Shown piece after piece: positions 31,501-42,699 of a DNA stretch of 64,000 nucleotides (positions within the stretch are counted from its first letter, which is position 1; each line of letters opens with the position of its first letter). The notes below the pieces were generated by a model, which was not told where the DNA came from, did not search any database, and saw only the letters and a list, made by a program, of their open reading frames with translations. This DNA comes from Siphonodentalium dalli (Eukaryota > Mollusca > Scaphopoda > Gadilida > Siphonodentaliidae). Location: the NCBI GenBank assembly GCA_032622095.1, contig CP136064.1, positions 174,662,310 through 174,726,309 on the forward strand, written 5' to 3'. The position numbers and the translations under genes are program-made.

Positions 31501-32716
31501 GGACCAAAAATCCAACATTTCAAGATAAACAAAGATGAATAACTCTAGAATGGAAAATCCGAACAAAACGATGGAACCCTCTATTTAATGTCCTCATAGT
31601 TGTGAACATCCACACCAAATTTGGTTGAGATCCCAGCACAACTGTTGAAGTTACGACATGAACAGACACCAGACGGACCAAAAAGCCACTATTTCCAGAT
31701 AAACAAAGATGAATAACTCTAGAATGGAAAATCCAAACAAAACGATGGAACCCTCTATTTAATGTCCTCATAATAGTGAACATCCATACCTAATTTCATT
31801 GAGATCCGAGCACTACTGTTCATGTTATGACACAAACAGACATCGGACGGACGGACGTACAGACTCACGCACGGATGCACGCACGCACGGACGGACGGAC
31901 GGACAGGTGCAAAACAGTATACCCCCCTTTTTTTTTAAAAAGGGGGTATAATGATGATCAGACAAACAGTACGACCTGTGGCCTGTGCTAATGGATTAAA
32001 TTTTGAAATCAAAGATGGCTGCTGGTGGCCATGTTTTTTGTCCGAATGACCCCAAAATGACTCGTTCCCATCTACATTCTAATTTCAACAGCCATTACAA
32101 ATTTCATGATGATCAGACTAAAGGTACGACCTGTAGCCCGTGCTAAAGGATTTAGTCATACAAAGAGTAAAATCCAAGATGGCTGCTGGTGGCCATGTTT
32201 TTTGCCCGAATGACCCAAAAAAGACTCGTTCCCATCTACATGTCATTGTTAACATCCATGACAAATTTTATGATGATCTGACCAAAGGTACGACCTGTAG
32301 CCCGTGTCAAAGGATTTAGTCATGCAAAGAGTAAAATCTAAGATGGCTGCCGGCGGCCATGTTTTTTGGCCAAATGACCCCAAAATTACTCGTTCCCATC
32401 TACATGTCAATATTAACATCCATGACAAATTTCATGACAATAAGACGAACGGTACGGCCTGTAGCCCGTGCTAATGGATTTAATTTTGAAATCCAAGATG
32501 GCCACTGGCGGCCATGTTTTTTTTCCGAATGACCCCAAAATGACTCGTTCCCATCTACATGTCAATGTCAACATCCATGACAAATTTCATAATAATCGGA
32601 CCAAAGGTACGAACTGTAGCCCGTGCTAAAGGAAATTGTTGACGCATCACGCACACACGGACGACGGATACCAAGCCATGGCAATAGCTCAAACTTTACA
32701 AAGTAAAGTTGAGCTA
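28545..32716 (+). mobile_element. tandem-core (HINE/pearl-like) element, array 2, interrupted
   Basis: A full 5' end (aatgaaag, AGTGTCAATGACACT, TAGCTCAACTT), about 18 core units, and the full 3' hairpin end AACTTTAC-AAA-GTAAAGTTGAGCTA at 32716. Units are of two kinds: A ('atttagtcatacaaagagta', about 165 bp) and B ('ggattgaattttgaaatc', about 150 bp). After 14 units it is interrupted by 30879-31950, then four more units complete it. Confidence 0.75.
30879..31950 (+). mobile_element. tandem-core element, AACAAGAG...GGGGGTATA type, inserted in array 2
   Basis: Starts AACAAGAGATGGACTG with subterminal ATACCCCC, and ends AAAAAGGGGGTATA. The core has four to five units of about 185 bp with 'agataaacaaagatgaataa', 'ctctagaatggaaaatccga', 'gtgaacatccatacaaaatt' and 'cagacaccagacggacc'. 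A (GGAC)n/(GCAC)n tract precedes the end. It interrupts a core unit between 'gacaaattt' and 'atgatgatcag'. A 5' fragment of the same family is at 48646-48930. Confidence 0.65.
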
Positions 32717-33238
32717 AACATATATATATATATTCCCTACATACCTACCCTAATTATTTTGGACCATGTAACCCTAAACACAGGTATTATTTTGTTTGGC
32801 CTTATATACAACTCTCTACCAGACAGATATCTCTAATACATCAATCAAAGCTTTCACTCCAAGCATATTTTGTTAATACTGCTGTCTCATTAATCACCTT
32901 AGCCAGCACAATGTGACTTCTATATGCTGTTAAGTAAACATTCCGTCTTCTCAGGAAAGGAACCCTGCTCTAAGTGTCTGCTGTTTGCATGTTCTTGATT
33001 TTAGACTGATTTAAATCAAATTTGGCGTGGTCAACCTGATGGCTGTTATAATGGTGTTAGTTGTTTTGTTCTAATAAGTTTAAACAAAAAATTAAATATG
33101 AGCAAGGAATTAAATCTTAATTAAAATTAAAAAAAATATATAAAACCAAAAAAATTAAAATTATGGTTTTTTTTGTTTAGTATTTTTTTTTTGGTGATTA
33201 ATTGAGAAAGTTTTTTTTTTTTTAAAGAGTTATGAATT
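32717..33238. other. unassigned stretch
   Basis: AT-rich, with T and A runs around 33120-33230. The phrase 'ttataatggtgttagtt' recurs at 54480 and, diverged, at 49110, suggesting an old dispersed repeat. Confidence 0.35.
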
Positions 33239-33664
33239 TAGTGTGTCTGACATTTGCAGAATAAGGTCCCCAAAAGGTGAATTTAATGACACTATTCGGC
33301 AAGGTGGGCTAGCATCACCGAATTGATTCTCAGTCTGATTAGGCCGTTGAATTAGACCTCAACGGCCAATAGAAACCTAGGAACAGATTGAAGTTCTACA
33401 GTTGAAGTTGGTGATGCACACCCATTGAACACCTCAATTATGCATTTTATCTTCAGCAAATTAGGGGGACATTGAAACTGAACAGGTGGGAAAAAGTAAC
33501 TAAAACAAAATTTCAATTTGATACTTAGGATACTTCCCAGAAGATGAGGCCTAAGCAGAATTAGGTCCCTGGAGGGTGTATTTGGTGATGCTAGCCTGCT
33601 GTGCGGGGCAGCAACACTAAATTCACCATCTGGGGACCTCATTCTGCAAATGTCAGACACACTA
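33239..33664. mobile_element. palindromic TA-flanked MITE, AGACACAC family, most complete copy
   Basis: Ends TAGTGTGTCTGACATTTGCA and its inverse, extended inward by 'gaataaggtcccc' / 'ggggacctcattc'. There are two hairpin modules separated by about 250 bp that includes 'aacagattgaagtt' and 'gggaaaaagtaactaaaac'. TA at both borders suggests Tc1/mariner-type insertion. It is non-coding. Confidence 0.6.
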
Positions 33665-34329
33665 TGTCCAGACTTGAAGAAATGAACAATGGACTATTCC
33701 TATTCATTCTTGTAGAATAGGTGTTTAACTAATGTCATGTCATGTAATGACAGATGGTAAACTGGTCTGCAAGCAAGCAGTCTTTAGCCAGAGTATCAGG
33801 TGTCCACACAGTGATAAATTGGCTTCTTCAATAATGCAGCCTTCAGCGTTGTCATGTTCTCTTAAAAATTCATAGTGCATAGCAAAGAGGTGTGAATTAT
33901 AAAGGGCCATAACTCTTAAAATATATCGGATCAAACCCATATTTGAACTTGATCTGTATATATTGAATGTTCCGTTTTTTCTCGGACAAATAGTCCTGGA
34001 AAACTTGTTTGGTAATTGTAAAACCAGTACGCATACAATCGGTGTTCGCTCACACGAAGCCCTTCACCTGAGTGAACATCAATCGCCTATACCAATTATC
34101 TGTGTCAAAAATTCATATACCAAATTTGGTGTCGATCAGATGAAAAATGTTTGAGTCATCCTGTCTTGGATGAATTCTATATAAAAACAAGAGTGGAAAG
34201 GGTTAAATAAACAATACCAAAATCCATACAGATGAAGAACATGCTAAGAAAAATCTAGGTAAGAAATATGAGGCTGTGATGTGTCTAAACAAAAATTAAA
34301 GGTCAAAATGCAAAAATGTTATTTTTTGT
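33665..34329. other. unassigned stretch
   Basis: Contains a single 'aagggccataactcttaaaa' unit fragment near 33905 and an AACAAGAG-like start at about 34187. A minus-strand frame at 33740-33940 has some coding flavour (AMHYEFLREHDN) but no splice sites or known domain. Confidence 0.35.
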
Positions 34330-34855
34330 TTTTAGAGTTATGTCCCTGGCTCTGCCCCTATTTGACCCAGTGACACCATTTGAACAAATATGAACCCCAG
34401 TCACCCAAGAACCCACCACACAAAATATTAGCTAAATCGGCCCCATGGTTCTTGAGAAGAAGACGTTCTAAGAATTACTAGGGAGGAATAGAGTTATGGC
34501 CCTGGCTCGGCACCTATTTGACCCCATTTGAACAAATCTGAAACCCAGTCACCCAAGGACCCTCCATACAAAATATTAGCTAAATCGGCCCAATGGTTAT
34601 TGAGAAGAAGAAGTTCTAAGAATTACTAGGGAGGAATAGAGTTATGGCCCTGGTTTATCAACTAATTGACCTGGTGACCTGATTTGAACAAATCTGAATG
34701 TGAGTCACCTAGGAAACATCCACACCAAATATGAACCCATTCGGTCTTCCGGTTCGGGAGGAGAAGATGATTCTTGACGGACGGACAGACGGATGGACAA
34801 CAGACGAGGAGTGATGACTATAGCTCCACCGGAGACTTCGTATCAGGTGAGCTAA
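34330..34855 (+). mobile_element. tandem-core element with GAGCTAAAA 3' end, 'cctatttgacc' core
   Basis: About three units of roughly 165 bp ('gttatggccctggctcggca', 'caaggaccctccatac', 'gagaagaagacgttctaaga'), a ggacggacagacggatgg tract, then 'gatgactaTAGCTCcacc...caggtGAGCTAAAAA'. The 3' hairpin TAGCTC-GAGCTA is the same as that closing the 'aagatggc' arrays, although the core is unrelated. Confidence 0.6.
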
Positions 34856-34913
34856 AAATTATTACAACACCTCGCTATTGTATGATAACTGATGATGGAG
34901 ATAATAATAAACG

Positions 34914-35260
34914 ACAGTAATGCCCTAAATAATCGACTCCTTAACCACAGCAGAATTATGGGTAATTTTTCAGGATTTAGTCGGAAATATGGCTTGTTGC
35001 CATTCATCAGAAATCTCTCACTGAGAGCTTTCCGATGAATGGCAACAAGCCCTATTTCCGTCTGTAAAACCATCATTATCAAGAAGAACGTGAAAAATAG
35101 ATATACAGTAATGCGCTAAATAATCGACTCCTTACCCACAGCAGAAATATGGGTAATTTTTCAGGATTTAGTCGGAAATATGGCTGAGAGCTTTCCGATG
35201 AATGGCAACAAGCCATATTTCCGACTAAATCCTGAAAAATTTCCCATATTTCTGCTGTGG
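34914..35260. mobile_element. mariner-type fold-back MITEs, two adjacent partial copies
   Basis: 'cagtaatgccctaaataatc', 'accacagcagaattatgggt' and 'tggcttgttgccattcatc' in forward and reverse orientation. The second copy (from 35107) continues beyond the insertion at 35265-37428 and ends at about 37460. Outside it a further 45 bp ('ccatcattatcaagaaga') is also inverted at 37455-37503. Confidence 0.6.
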
Positions 35261-35355
35261 TTAACCCTTTGAACCCGGCTGGCCGGTATTCCGGCCAGAA
35301 CGTAATTGCATATATACGCGACTGGCCGGTTTTCCGGCCATGACGTAATCTCGTT

Positions 35356-35619
35356 CTACCGTCGGCGTCGCACTTTATTTGTTATATTTCGATAAATACT
35401 CAATGTTAAGAAAAATAAAATAGTGTTGCATAAACTTAATATTATATCTGTTTTACCTGCCCAAAAATTATCGAGGCTGTGTTTGGCATAACGAAGTATA
35501 AGCCGATTAAAAACCGGATACAGTCTCCATTTTATCACATTTCTGCAATTACGGCACCACCATATGGCTTCTCGCGACCTCTCGTTTCGCGTTAGGTCAT
35601 ACTGCCTTATATGGCTCAT
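35356..35619 (-). pseudogene. possible remnant of piggyBac transposase C-terminus
   Basis: An 87-codon frame reads ...RSREAIWWCRNCRNV.., reminiscent of the cysteine-rich C-terminal zinc-binding region of piggyBac transposases, in which an R-(R/K)-E...C-X2-C segment is followed by C...C and an F..YH segment. The later cysteines and histidines are replaced or frame-shifted. The assignment rests on this one motif plus the surrounding TTAA element. It may be chance. Confidence 0.35.
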
Positions 35620-36202
35620 AAGAGATCTAAAAATATATATTTATAGGTAGAAACTTTAGTGACGTATTCTTGTGGTATTTATTACTCCCAATGTGTGAAG
35701 AAATTCCCGCTAAATTATATAATTCGCGCTAACGATTGTCGGATGAAAACACATGTCATACGAGTTTTGTTCAAGAATATACAAACTTCTGAGTTCATTA
35801 AATCATAACTTTTTGTGTGCAAAGGTACACGCTATATAGATTTACACGAGAATAAAGTTCAGAATCTTGTCTTTAAGATGGCATAAGCCAATAGACCGCA
35901 CAATGCCGCGCATTTTAGTTATTAGTGGGGTATTCAGAGAACACCCAGAGTTTGTTTTGGCTAAAACCCATATGACGTCATGTATTTAAGTTGGGATTGT
36001 GACGTTACGTAAATGTTTTTGGCAGTTTCTATAATAAATCTAATAAGTTTTCAATTTTTTTATAACTTGTTCTGGATTTAAGATATTGAAATAGATAGTG
36101 ATGTGCTGAATTCAGAATTTAATAATCTTTCCAATGGTGTAAACAATATGGTAGAAGAGAATGCATACGCATGTACATACCATACGCCTGAAAACAGTCT
36201 AC

Positions 36203-37358
36203 AATGAAAGTGTCAATGACACTGTAGCTCAACTTAGGTAGGGGAATAATTTAATGGTTGACAGTATATAGGAAAGGAAAGGTGCTAATTGCAATGTCTG
36301 ACCTGTGCCAAAGGATTTAGTCATGCAAACAGTAAAATCCAAGATGGCTGCTGGCGGCCATGTTTTTTGGCCAATTGACCCCAAAGGACTCGTTCCCATC
36401 CACATGTCAATATTAACATCCATGACAAATTTCATGAAGATCTGACCAAAGCTACGACCTGTAGCCCGCGACAAATGATTTAGTCATGCAAAGAGTAAAA
36501 TCCAAGATGGGTGCTGGCGGCCATGTTTTTTGGCCGAACGACCCCAAAATGACTCGTTCCCATCCACATGTCAATATTAACATCCATGACAAATTTCATG
36601 ATGATCAGACGAATAGTACAACCTGTAGCCCGCGCCAATGGATTGAATTTTGAAATCCAAGATGGCCGTCAGCAGCCATGTATTTTTGCCGAATGACACC
36701 AAAATGACTCGTTCCCATCTACATGTCAATGGCAACGTTCATGACAAATTTCATAAACATCAGACAAAAGGTACGACCTGTAGCCCGCAACAAAGGATTT
36801 AGTCATGTAAAGAGTAAAATCCAAGATGGCTGCTGACGGCCATGTTTTTTGGCCAACGACACCAAAATTACTATTTCCCATCTACATGTCATTGTTAACA
36901 TCCATGAAAAATTTCATGAAGTTCCGACGAAAGCTACAACCTGTAGCCCGCGCCAAAGGATTTAGTCATGCAAAGAGTAAAATCCAAGATGGCTGCTGGC
37001 GGCCATGTTTTTTGGCCGAACGACCCCAAAATCACTCGTTGCCATCTACATGTCAATATTAACATCCATGACAAATTTCGTGATGATCAGACGAACAGTT
37101 CGACCTGTAGCCCGCGCCAATGGATTGAATTTTGAAATCCAAGATGGCATGTTTTTTGACCGAATGACACCAAATTGACTCGTTCCCATCTACATGTCAA
37201 TGTCAACATTCATGACAAATTTCATAAGGATCAGAACAAAGGTACAACCTGTAGCCCGCGCCAAAGGAAATTATTGACGGACACGCAGACACACGGACAC
37301 ACGGACGACGGACGCCAAACCATGGCAATAGCTCAAACTTACAAAGTAAGTTGAGCTA
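36203..37358 (+). mobile_element. tandem-core (HINE/pearl-like) element, array 3
   Basis: Full 5' end (AGTGTCAATGACACT, TAGCTCAACTT), six units, and a 3' end with a shorter hairpin AACTTAC-AAA-GTAAGTTGAGCTA. It is nested in the piggyBac-like element. The unit consensus has 'gcccgcgccaa' where arrays 1 and 2 have 'gcccgtgctaa', marking a subfamily shared with array 5 and part of array 6. Confidence 0.75.
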
Positions 37359-37725
37359 ATAAGTTGAAATACCCCTGGGAGCCCAGGGTCAGGGCATCGA
37401 TCGTTGTGGGGAGCCAGGGTTCAAAGGGTTAAGCAGTCGATTATTTAGGGCTTTACTGTATATCTATTTTTCACTATCTTCTTGATAATGATGGTTTTAC
37501 AGACTTATTTTTTGCATGAACCTAATTTGAAGGCCTTCAGTCCCTTTAAGTCTCCAATGAGATATGAAACATATTATTTATGGTCCGTATTTTATTACAC
37601 ACCCGTTGATGTGAGGTACATGTATTCAATGTAATTCCAACCATTGAATACATATTGTTGTACATAATGCACAAGGGAATAGAAGCCAGAAGAACTACTT
37701 TGCGTTGACTGCCAAATTGATGAAG

Positions 37726-37942
37726 TACAGTAATACCCTAATTAATTGACTCCTTAACCACAGCAGAATTATGGGTAATTTTTCAGGATTTAGTCTGAAA
37801 TATGGCTTGTTGCCATTCATCCGAAAGCCCTCGGAGAGAGCATTCCAATGAATGACAACAAGCCATATTTCCGACTAAATCCTGAAAAATTACCCATAAT
37901 TCAGCTGTGGTTAAGGAGTCGGTTATTTAGGGCATTATTGTA
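37726..37942. mobile_element. complete mariner-type fold-back MITE
   Basis: TA-CAGTAATACCCTAA...TTAGGGCATTATTG-TA. Two arms of about 100 bp form an almost perfect palindrome ('accacagcagaattatgggt', 'ggatttagtctgaaatatgg', 'cttgttgccattcat'). CAGT ends and a TA duplication indicate Tc1/mariner/pogo-type movement. The whole RNA or single strand would fold into one long hairpin. Confidence 0.7.
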
Positions 37943-38872
37943 GGCTCCTGCGAATGTTCGAGATTTGATTCAATGTGAAATCATGCAAAAGGTTAGAATC
38001 AAAATGATCGCAAAGATTCAATAAACTATAGAACCCTCCCACACGGGGAGACTCCTGCGACTTTTTCTAATATATTATCGAAAAAGTCCTCAAAACAAAA
38101 TCTCTTTAAAAACAGAAGGGAGCTCACGATAACCGCATAATTATGTAGCAGTCATTATGGTAAACACCATACTGGACTCCCAGACCCTTGAGCTCTAGGT
38201 AAGTGTACTGAGTAAGTTGTAACTGAGCGGATTTAGATTTCCCACAGTTGTGTAACCACCCGATAGTCATCATTCGGCACAAGATAGTCCATTCAGGTGC
38301 GTTGTTATTTTGTAACTTTTTCAAAAGAATTATTGGTTGCGTAATAATATCCTTACTGAACATCACGAAACATGATGCAAATGGCACCTTTAAATGTTAT
38401 GACACACACAATCGCAATGATTATTGAATGATTTCTGACAAGTACCGCCATATATATAGCTGGAAATTGAATTACTTCCCTTTGCACAGGAGTGTCATGT
38501 GGAACATATTGGATTACTCCACATGCACTGAAGTACATTTGTGATAGATGCCGCATGATAAACATCACGAGTTAATTCCCCAAAATATTTTTCTCTATAG
38601 TTATTCACAGTACAATTGTACCTCCATCTAGTCCGATATCATTTATCAATTCAATGTTTCAGTACATGTATAATCAGCCAAAATATTACAGTTAAGGGCC
38701 ATGATGAATTGATAGATTATTACGTTATGTCTTCTGTATAACTGCCATGATGAAATTATATTGTTAATGTCGCTGTACTTTTGATTATGGTGATTCTATT
38801 CGAGGTTCAATTCGGTATGAAATCTTCCCCCTGATTTGAAGCAACGAAACAATTGTGATTCGCAGGAGCCTA
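37941..38872. mobile_element. TA-flanked element with GGCTCCTGCGAAT ends
   Basis: TA-GGCTCCTGCGAAT at the left and ATTCGCAGGAGCC-TA at the right, a perfect inverted repeat. It shares its left TA with the fold-back MITE that ends there. The 930 bp body has only short open frames and no transposase motif. Confidence 0.6.
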
Positions 38873-39140
38873 CAATGCAGTACATGACAGTCATAATTAT
38901 GGGTTTTTCATCAGACTTAAATCACAAATAAATGTAGTTATAGCATCAATGGTGGTCACAGTCATGAATTAAACTTATCTGACACAATGTGTGTGGAATA
39001 AATACAGAACACAACTTATATCATAATCTATAATCTTTTATCGAACTCGTGGTCGGCGCAATGTCACATTTCACTCAACCTCCACTCTCGTGAAATATAT
39101 CCTTGCGCCCTCATCAATTCATTCGATAAAAAATTCTCTA
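38873..39140. other. unassigned stretch
   Basis: AT-rich. Nothing recognised. Confidence 0.3.
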
Positions 39141-39588
39141 TTAAAGGTACTCAATCCGATCAGACGCTCCTAAATTACTATTTCTTTGGCTTTGGTGGTA
39201 AACAAATATTTGATTCGAGTCGAGGAACCTACCATCAATGCTCAGAGTGATCAGATATTGATTTTTGAAGTTTGTTATTTCTACTGTTTGTGGCCCAGGA
39301 CATGCCATCAAAAGGATGGTCTCGGTCAAAATTGCGGATGAAGATGGATAACTCTAAAATCAAACGGTTATTATTATCACTTGATTTTAGAGTTATCCAT
39401 CTTCATCTGCAATTTGTCCGTTTGACCACGTGTTTCTGGGCCAATTATTTGTACACATCTCGAGAAATAACAAACTGATCACTCTGGGCTTTGATGGGTG
39501 GGTTCCTCGACTAGAATCAAATATTTTTTACCCCCGAAGCCAAAGAAATAGTAATTTAGGAGCGTCTGATCGGAATGAGTACCTTTAA
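39141..39588. mobile_element. fold-back element, 448 bp palindrome
   Basis: TTAAAGGTACTCAATCCGAT at the left is mirrored by ATCGGAATGAGTACCTTTAA at the right. The arms extend almost to the centre near 39365 (shared 'gatcagacgctcctaaatta', 'ctatttctttggctt', 'agatggataactctaaaatc'), with a few one-sided indels. Confidence 0.7.
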
Positions 39589-40270
39589 GATGGGAAAATT
39601 AGCACACAGATTTGAAATATTGCATTTGCTGAGAATCCTCAACAGACATGTAATAAATATATAAACAACATATTACTAAAGGGACCGAAATGTTTGAAAT
39701 ATATCTGCTTCTCACATGGGACAGTTAGAATTATTTCCTATCTGTCGCCTCAGAAGTTTGTCTGTGCATACCCTAACATATGTGGAATCATAACATGTTT
39801 TCAATAATAATCAAATCAGATGATTTCATTATATATCGATATATTTTATCATTAATAAATACTACAACCAGTCTATAATTGTTTTGTGAACTTTTAAAAT
39901 CTTCAGCTTATCCACCAAAATAGGGCAATTAAAGTGTGGGCAACAGTCCAAATAAATCCCAGCAGATTGGTCTGTAAATATCAAACTTAAGACTAAGAGA
40001 TGTCTCAAACTAACATGACTAGATATTATTCTACATTCCAAACAGAAGCCTGCAGTCCAGGCATTTTATTTTTTATTACTTGGTTTACGGATTTCTTTGG
40101 CTCAAAGGTAGGGGAGGTGGGAGGAAAAAAAAAAAAAAACAATCTGTATATATTTAAAAAAAATTTAAATTGTCAAAAAATAGGGTCAGGAGAAATAAAA
40201 TATTTGCTGTATAATAATCTCCTCATCTAAAACAAGCACGGGCAAATATATTTTTGATTTGGATGTTTCA
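39589..40270. other. unassigned stretch
   Basis: AT-rich. Nothing supported. Confidence 0.35.
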
Positions 40271-41009
40271 TTAACTCTTTCGATGCCAAGCTCGCATAAA
40301 TGCGAGTTACCCAGTCGCTGCCAAATACGCATTTATGCGAGTTAGGGGGTGCACCTGGTTTACGGGTCGTAATTTTATGTTTTGTTGCATTACAACGGGG
40401 GTTCATTTATTTTATGTAGAGTGCTGGTGTGCACTGACAATTTAGAAGAAATGTCAGTCAAAGTCATGCTACTCCTGAAGTTCTATGAGTACAGTCCGAG
40501 CCAGAATATACCATTGACAAATTAACTTTTGGTGGGATGCGATATATGAGTGGAAAATAAACATCATAATTTACTTGGCGACCTCCTTTCTGCTGATCAG
40601 TTTAGCGTCCAAAAATTCTGTCGGAATGAGGTCGGTGAAAAATACGGAATAGTAGCCGGAATATGATTAACTGGTGAAGCATTAATTAATGGGATAGAAC
40701 ACTAGAACAAAAAAAACAAACATTTAATCATATATGAATTGAAAAAAATTACCGAAAAACATAAATTAAAGCAAATCCAAGATGGCCACCAATGGCACGT
40801 GACCCCTATGACCTTGAAGGGTCTCCACGTCGGGGCAGGTGATAGGTCATTGTCATATATACCCACATGTGAAGTTTCAACTAAATACACCGATAATTAC
40901 CCGATAGTCATTGCATTACCCACATATGCATAAAATACTTGCATTTACACCCAGAATGTTTGGCACTGGGGAGTATGTCCGTGTGGCGGGGTGGCAGCGA
41001 AAGAGTTAA
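40271..41009. mobile_element. piggyBac-type element, TTAA-flanked, family 3
   Basis: TTAA at 40271-40274 and 41006-41009. Ends CTCTTTCGATGCCA and TGGCAGCGAAAGAG. A subterminal palindrome CTCGCATAAATGCGAG follows the left end and is partly repeated ('acgcatttatgcgagtt'). 735 bp with no transposase. Confidence 0.65.
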
Positions 41010-41655
41010 AGCATGATACGGATACAGACGGATAGATGAAAAAATATTGCCATTATCAGCGTCCACCATGTTGGCATTGACATTCAATACCGTACCAAAA
41101 ACATCACCAGGAGGCTTCGCTGTTCAATCGAGGTTGTTGTACATTTTACGTAAACTTATATTTTTTAATAATTTTGTTTATATGTCAGGATTAATATTCC
41201 CATTGGTGGAAATAAAAAAAAACGAAAACTAAAATTTGATTGACAAACAGCTTTTTTTGGGGTAGGGAAATCCGTAAACTACCGGTAAGTATTAAAAAAT
41301 AAAATGCCCTATGCTCATTTGTTATAGGTGACAGTTAGCATAAGAATATACTTTATCACACAGAAACAGCATGTCACGGGTGTACATTTCAAACCATGTA
41401 TCATTTGATTAGAAGTTAAAATTTCGGCCTGTGAAACACTTTCTTTGAGGTCTGGTTGAATTCAGTTGGTAGAAATTAATCAGCAACTCTTGGTCACCCT
41501 CTTCGAACACAAGATGTATTAGACTAGAGACTGTAGTGCACTTTCAATTGTTCTTGTCATCAACACCTCGATCTTTTAGAAGTACATTTAAATACTTTAT
41601 ATTGTCCCACATTGGAATGAAAAACACTTCAATATCCTTTATTGCCTGAAATTAG
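41010..41655. other. unassigned stretch
   Basis: AT-rich. Nothing supported. Confidence 0.35.
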
Positions 41656-42609
41656 AATGTAAGTGTCAATGACACTGTAGCTCAATTTGGAGAGGGGATA
41701 ATTTCATGTGTTACAGAAAATGGAGCAATTAGGAATGCGGAAAGTACTAGATACTAGTATCAACATGAAGAGATATCTCTAAAGTAAAATCCATGTTTTC
41801 CAAAGAAATTCAAAAACATTTGATAGCTCCACCCAGAAGATCAATATCAAGATCAATATGAAGTTTGGTGATGATCGGATGAGGGAAGTGGACTGTAGGG
41901 TGTGCTAAAGGATTTAGACATGCAAAGAGTAAAATAAAAAATGGCTGCCAGTGGCATGTTTTTTAACGGAATTCGGAAAATTAGATTCATCCCAAAGATC
42001 CATGTGAAGTTTAGTGACGATCGGACAAGTCGAGTGTCGTCAGTAGGGTGTATCAAAGGATTTAGTGATACAGAGAGTAAAATCCAAGATGGCCACTGGC
42101 GGCCCGTGCCAAAGGATTTAGTCATACAAAGAGTAAAATCCATGATGGCTGAAAGCAGCCATGTTTTATGGCCGAATGACCCCAAAATGACTCGTTCCCA
42201 TCTACATGTCAATGTTAACATCCATGACACATTTCTTGATGATCCAACCAAAGGTACAACCTGTAGCACGTGCCAAAGGATTTAGTCATACAAACAGTAA
42301 AATCGAAGATGGCTGCTCACGATGATCAGACAAACAGTACCACCGGTAGCCCGCGCTAATGGATTGAATTTTGAAATCCAAGATGGCCCCTGGTGGATTT
42401 TTTTCGCCAAATGACCCCAAAATGACTCCTTCTCATCTACATGTCAATGTCAACAGCCGTGACAATTTTCATAATGATCTGACCAAAGGTACGACCTGTA
42501 GCCCATGTTAATGGAAATTGTAGACGGACATCTCCATGCATGATGCACACATGGGCGATGGATACCAAGCAATGGCAACAGCTCAAACTTTACAACTAAA
42601 GTTGAGCTA
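41656..42609 (+). mobile_element. tandem-core (HINE/pearl-like) element, array 4
   Basis: 5' end 'aatgtaagtgtcaatgacac', TAGCTCAATTT (one change); about five partly deleted units; 3' hairpin AACTTTACAACTAAAGTTGAGCTA at 42609. Two units carry the 'gatgatcggatgaggga' sub-type. Confidence 0.7.
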
Positions 42610-42699
42610 AAAAAAACAGTCAAGTTTAGAGACATATTGTGGGCTTCGGTGAACCAAACTCATACTCTAGTGTCCCAAAGAAACATGCATGCACATTTT

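Larger units (their letters stand above)
35261..37432. mobile_element. piggyBac-like element with TTAA duplication
   Basis: TTAA at 35261-35264 and 37429-37432. Ends CCCTTTGAACCC and GGGTTCAAAGGG form the inverted repeat. The duplicated TTAA lies exactly within the conserved 'gtggttaaggagtcg' word of the fold-back MITE, so the insertion is defined by its disrupted target. Subterminal palindromes CTGGCCGGTATTCCGGCCAG and a second variant follow the left end. It contains a possible transposase remnant (35356-35619, minus) and a complete tandem-core element (36203-37358). Confidence 0.75.

Noticed and set aside
31124-31783. Minus frames with repeated HSRVIHLCLSGN segments
   Set aside because: Translation of the 185 bp tandem units; not a protein repeat family.
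33740-33940. Minus frame with AMHYEFLREHDNAEGC
   Set aside because: Some coding flavour, but it starts in a repeat unit, lacks splice borders and matches no family I know.
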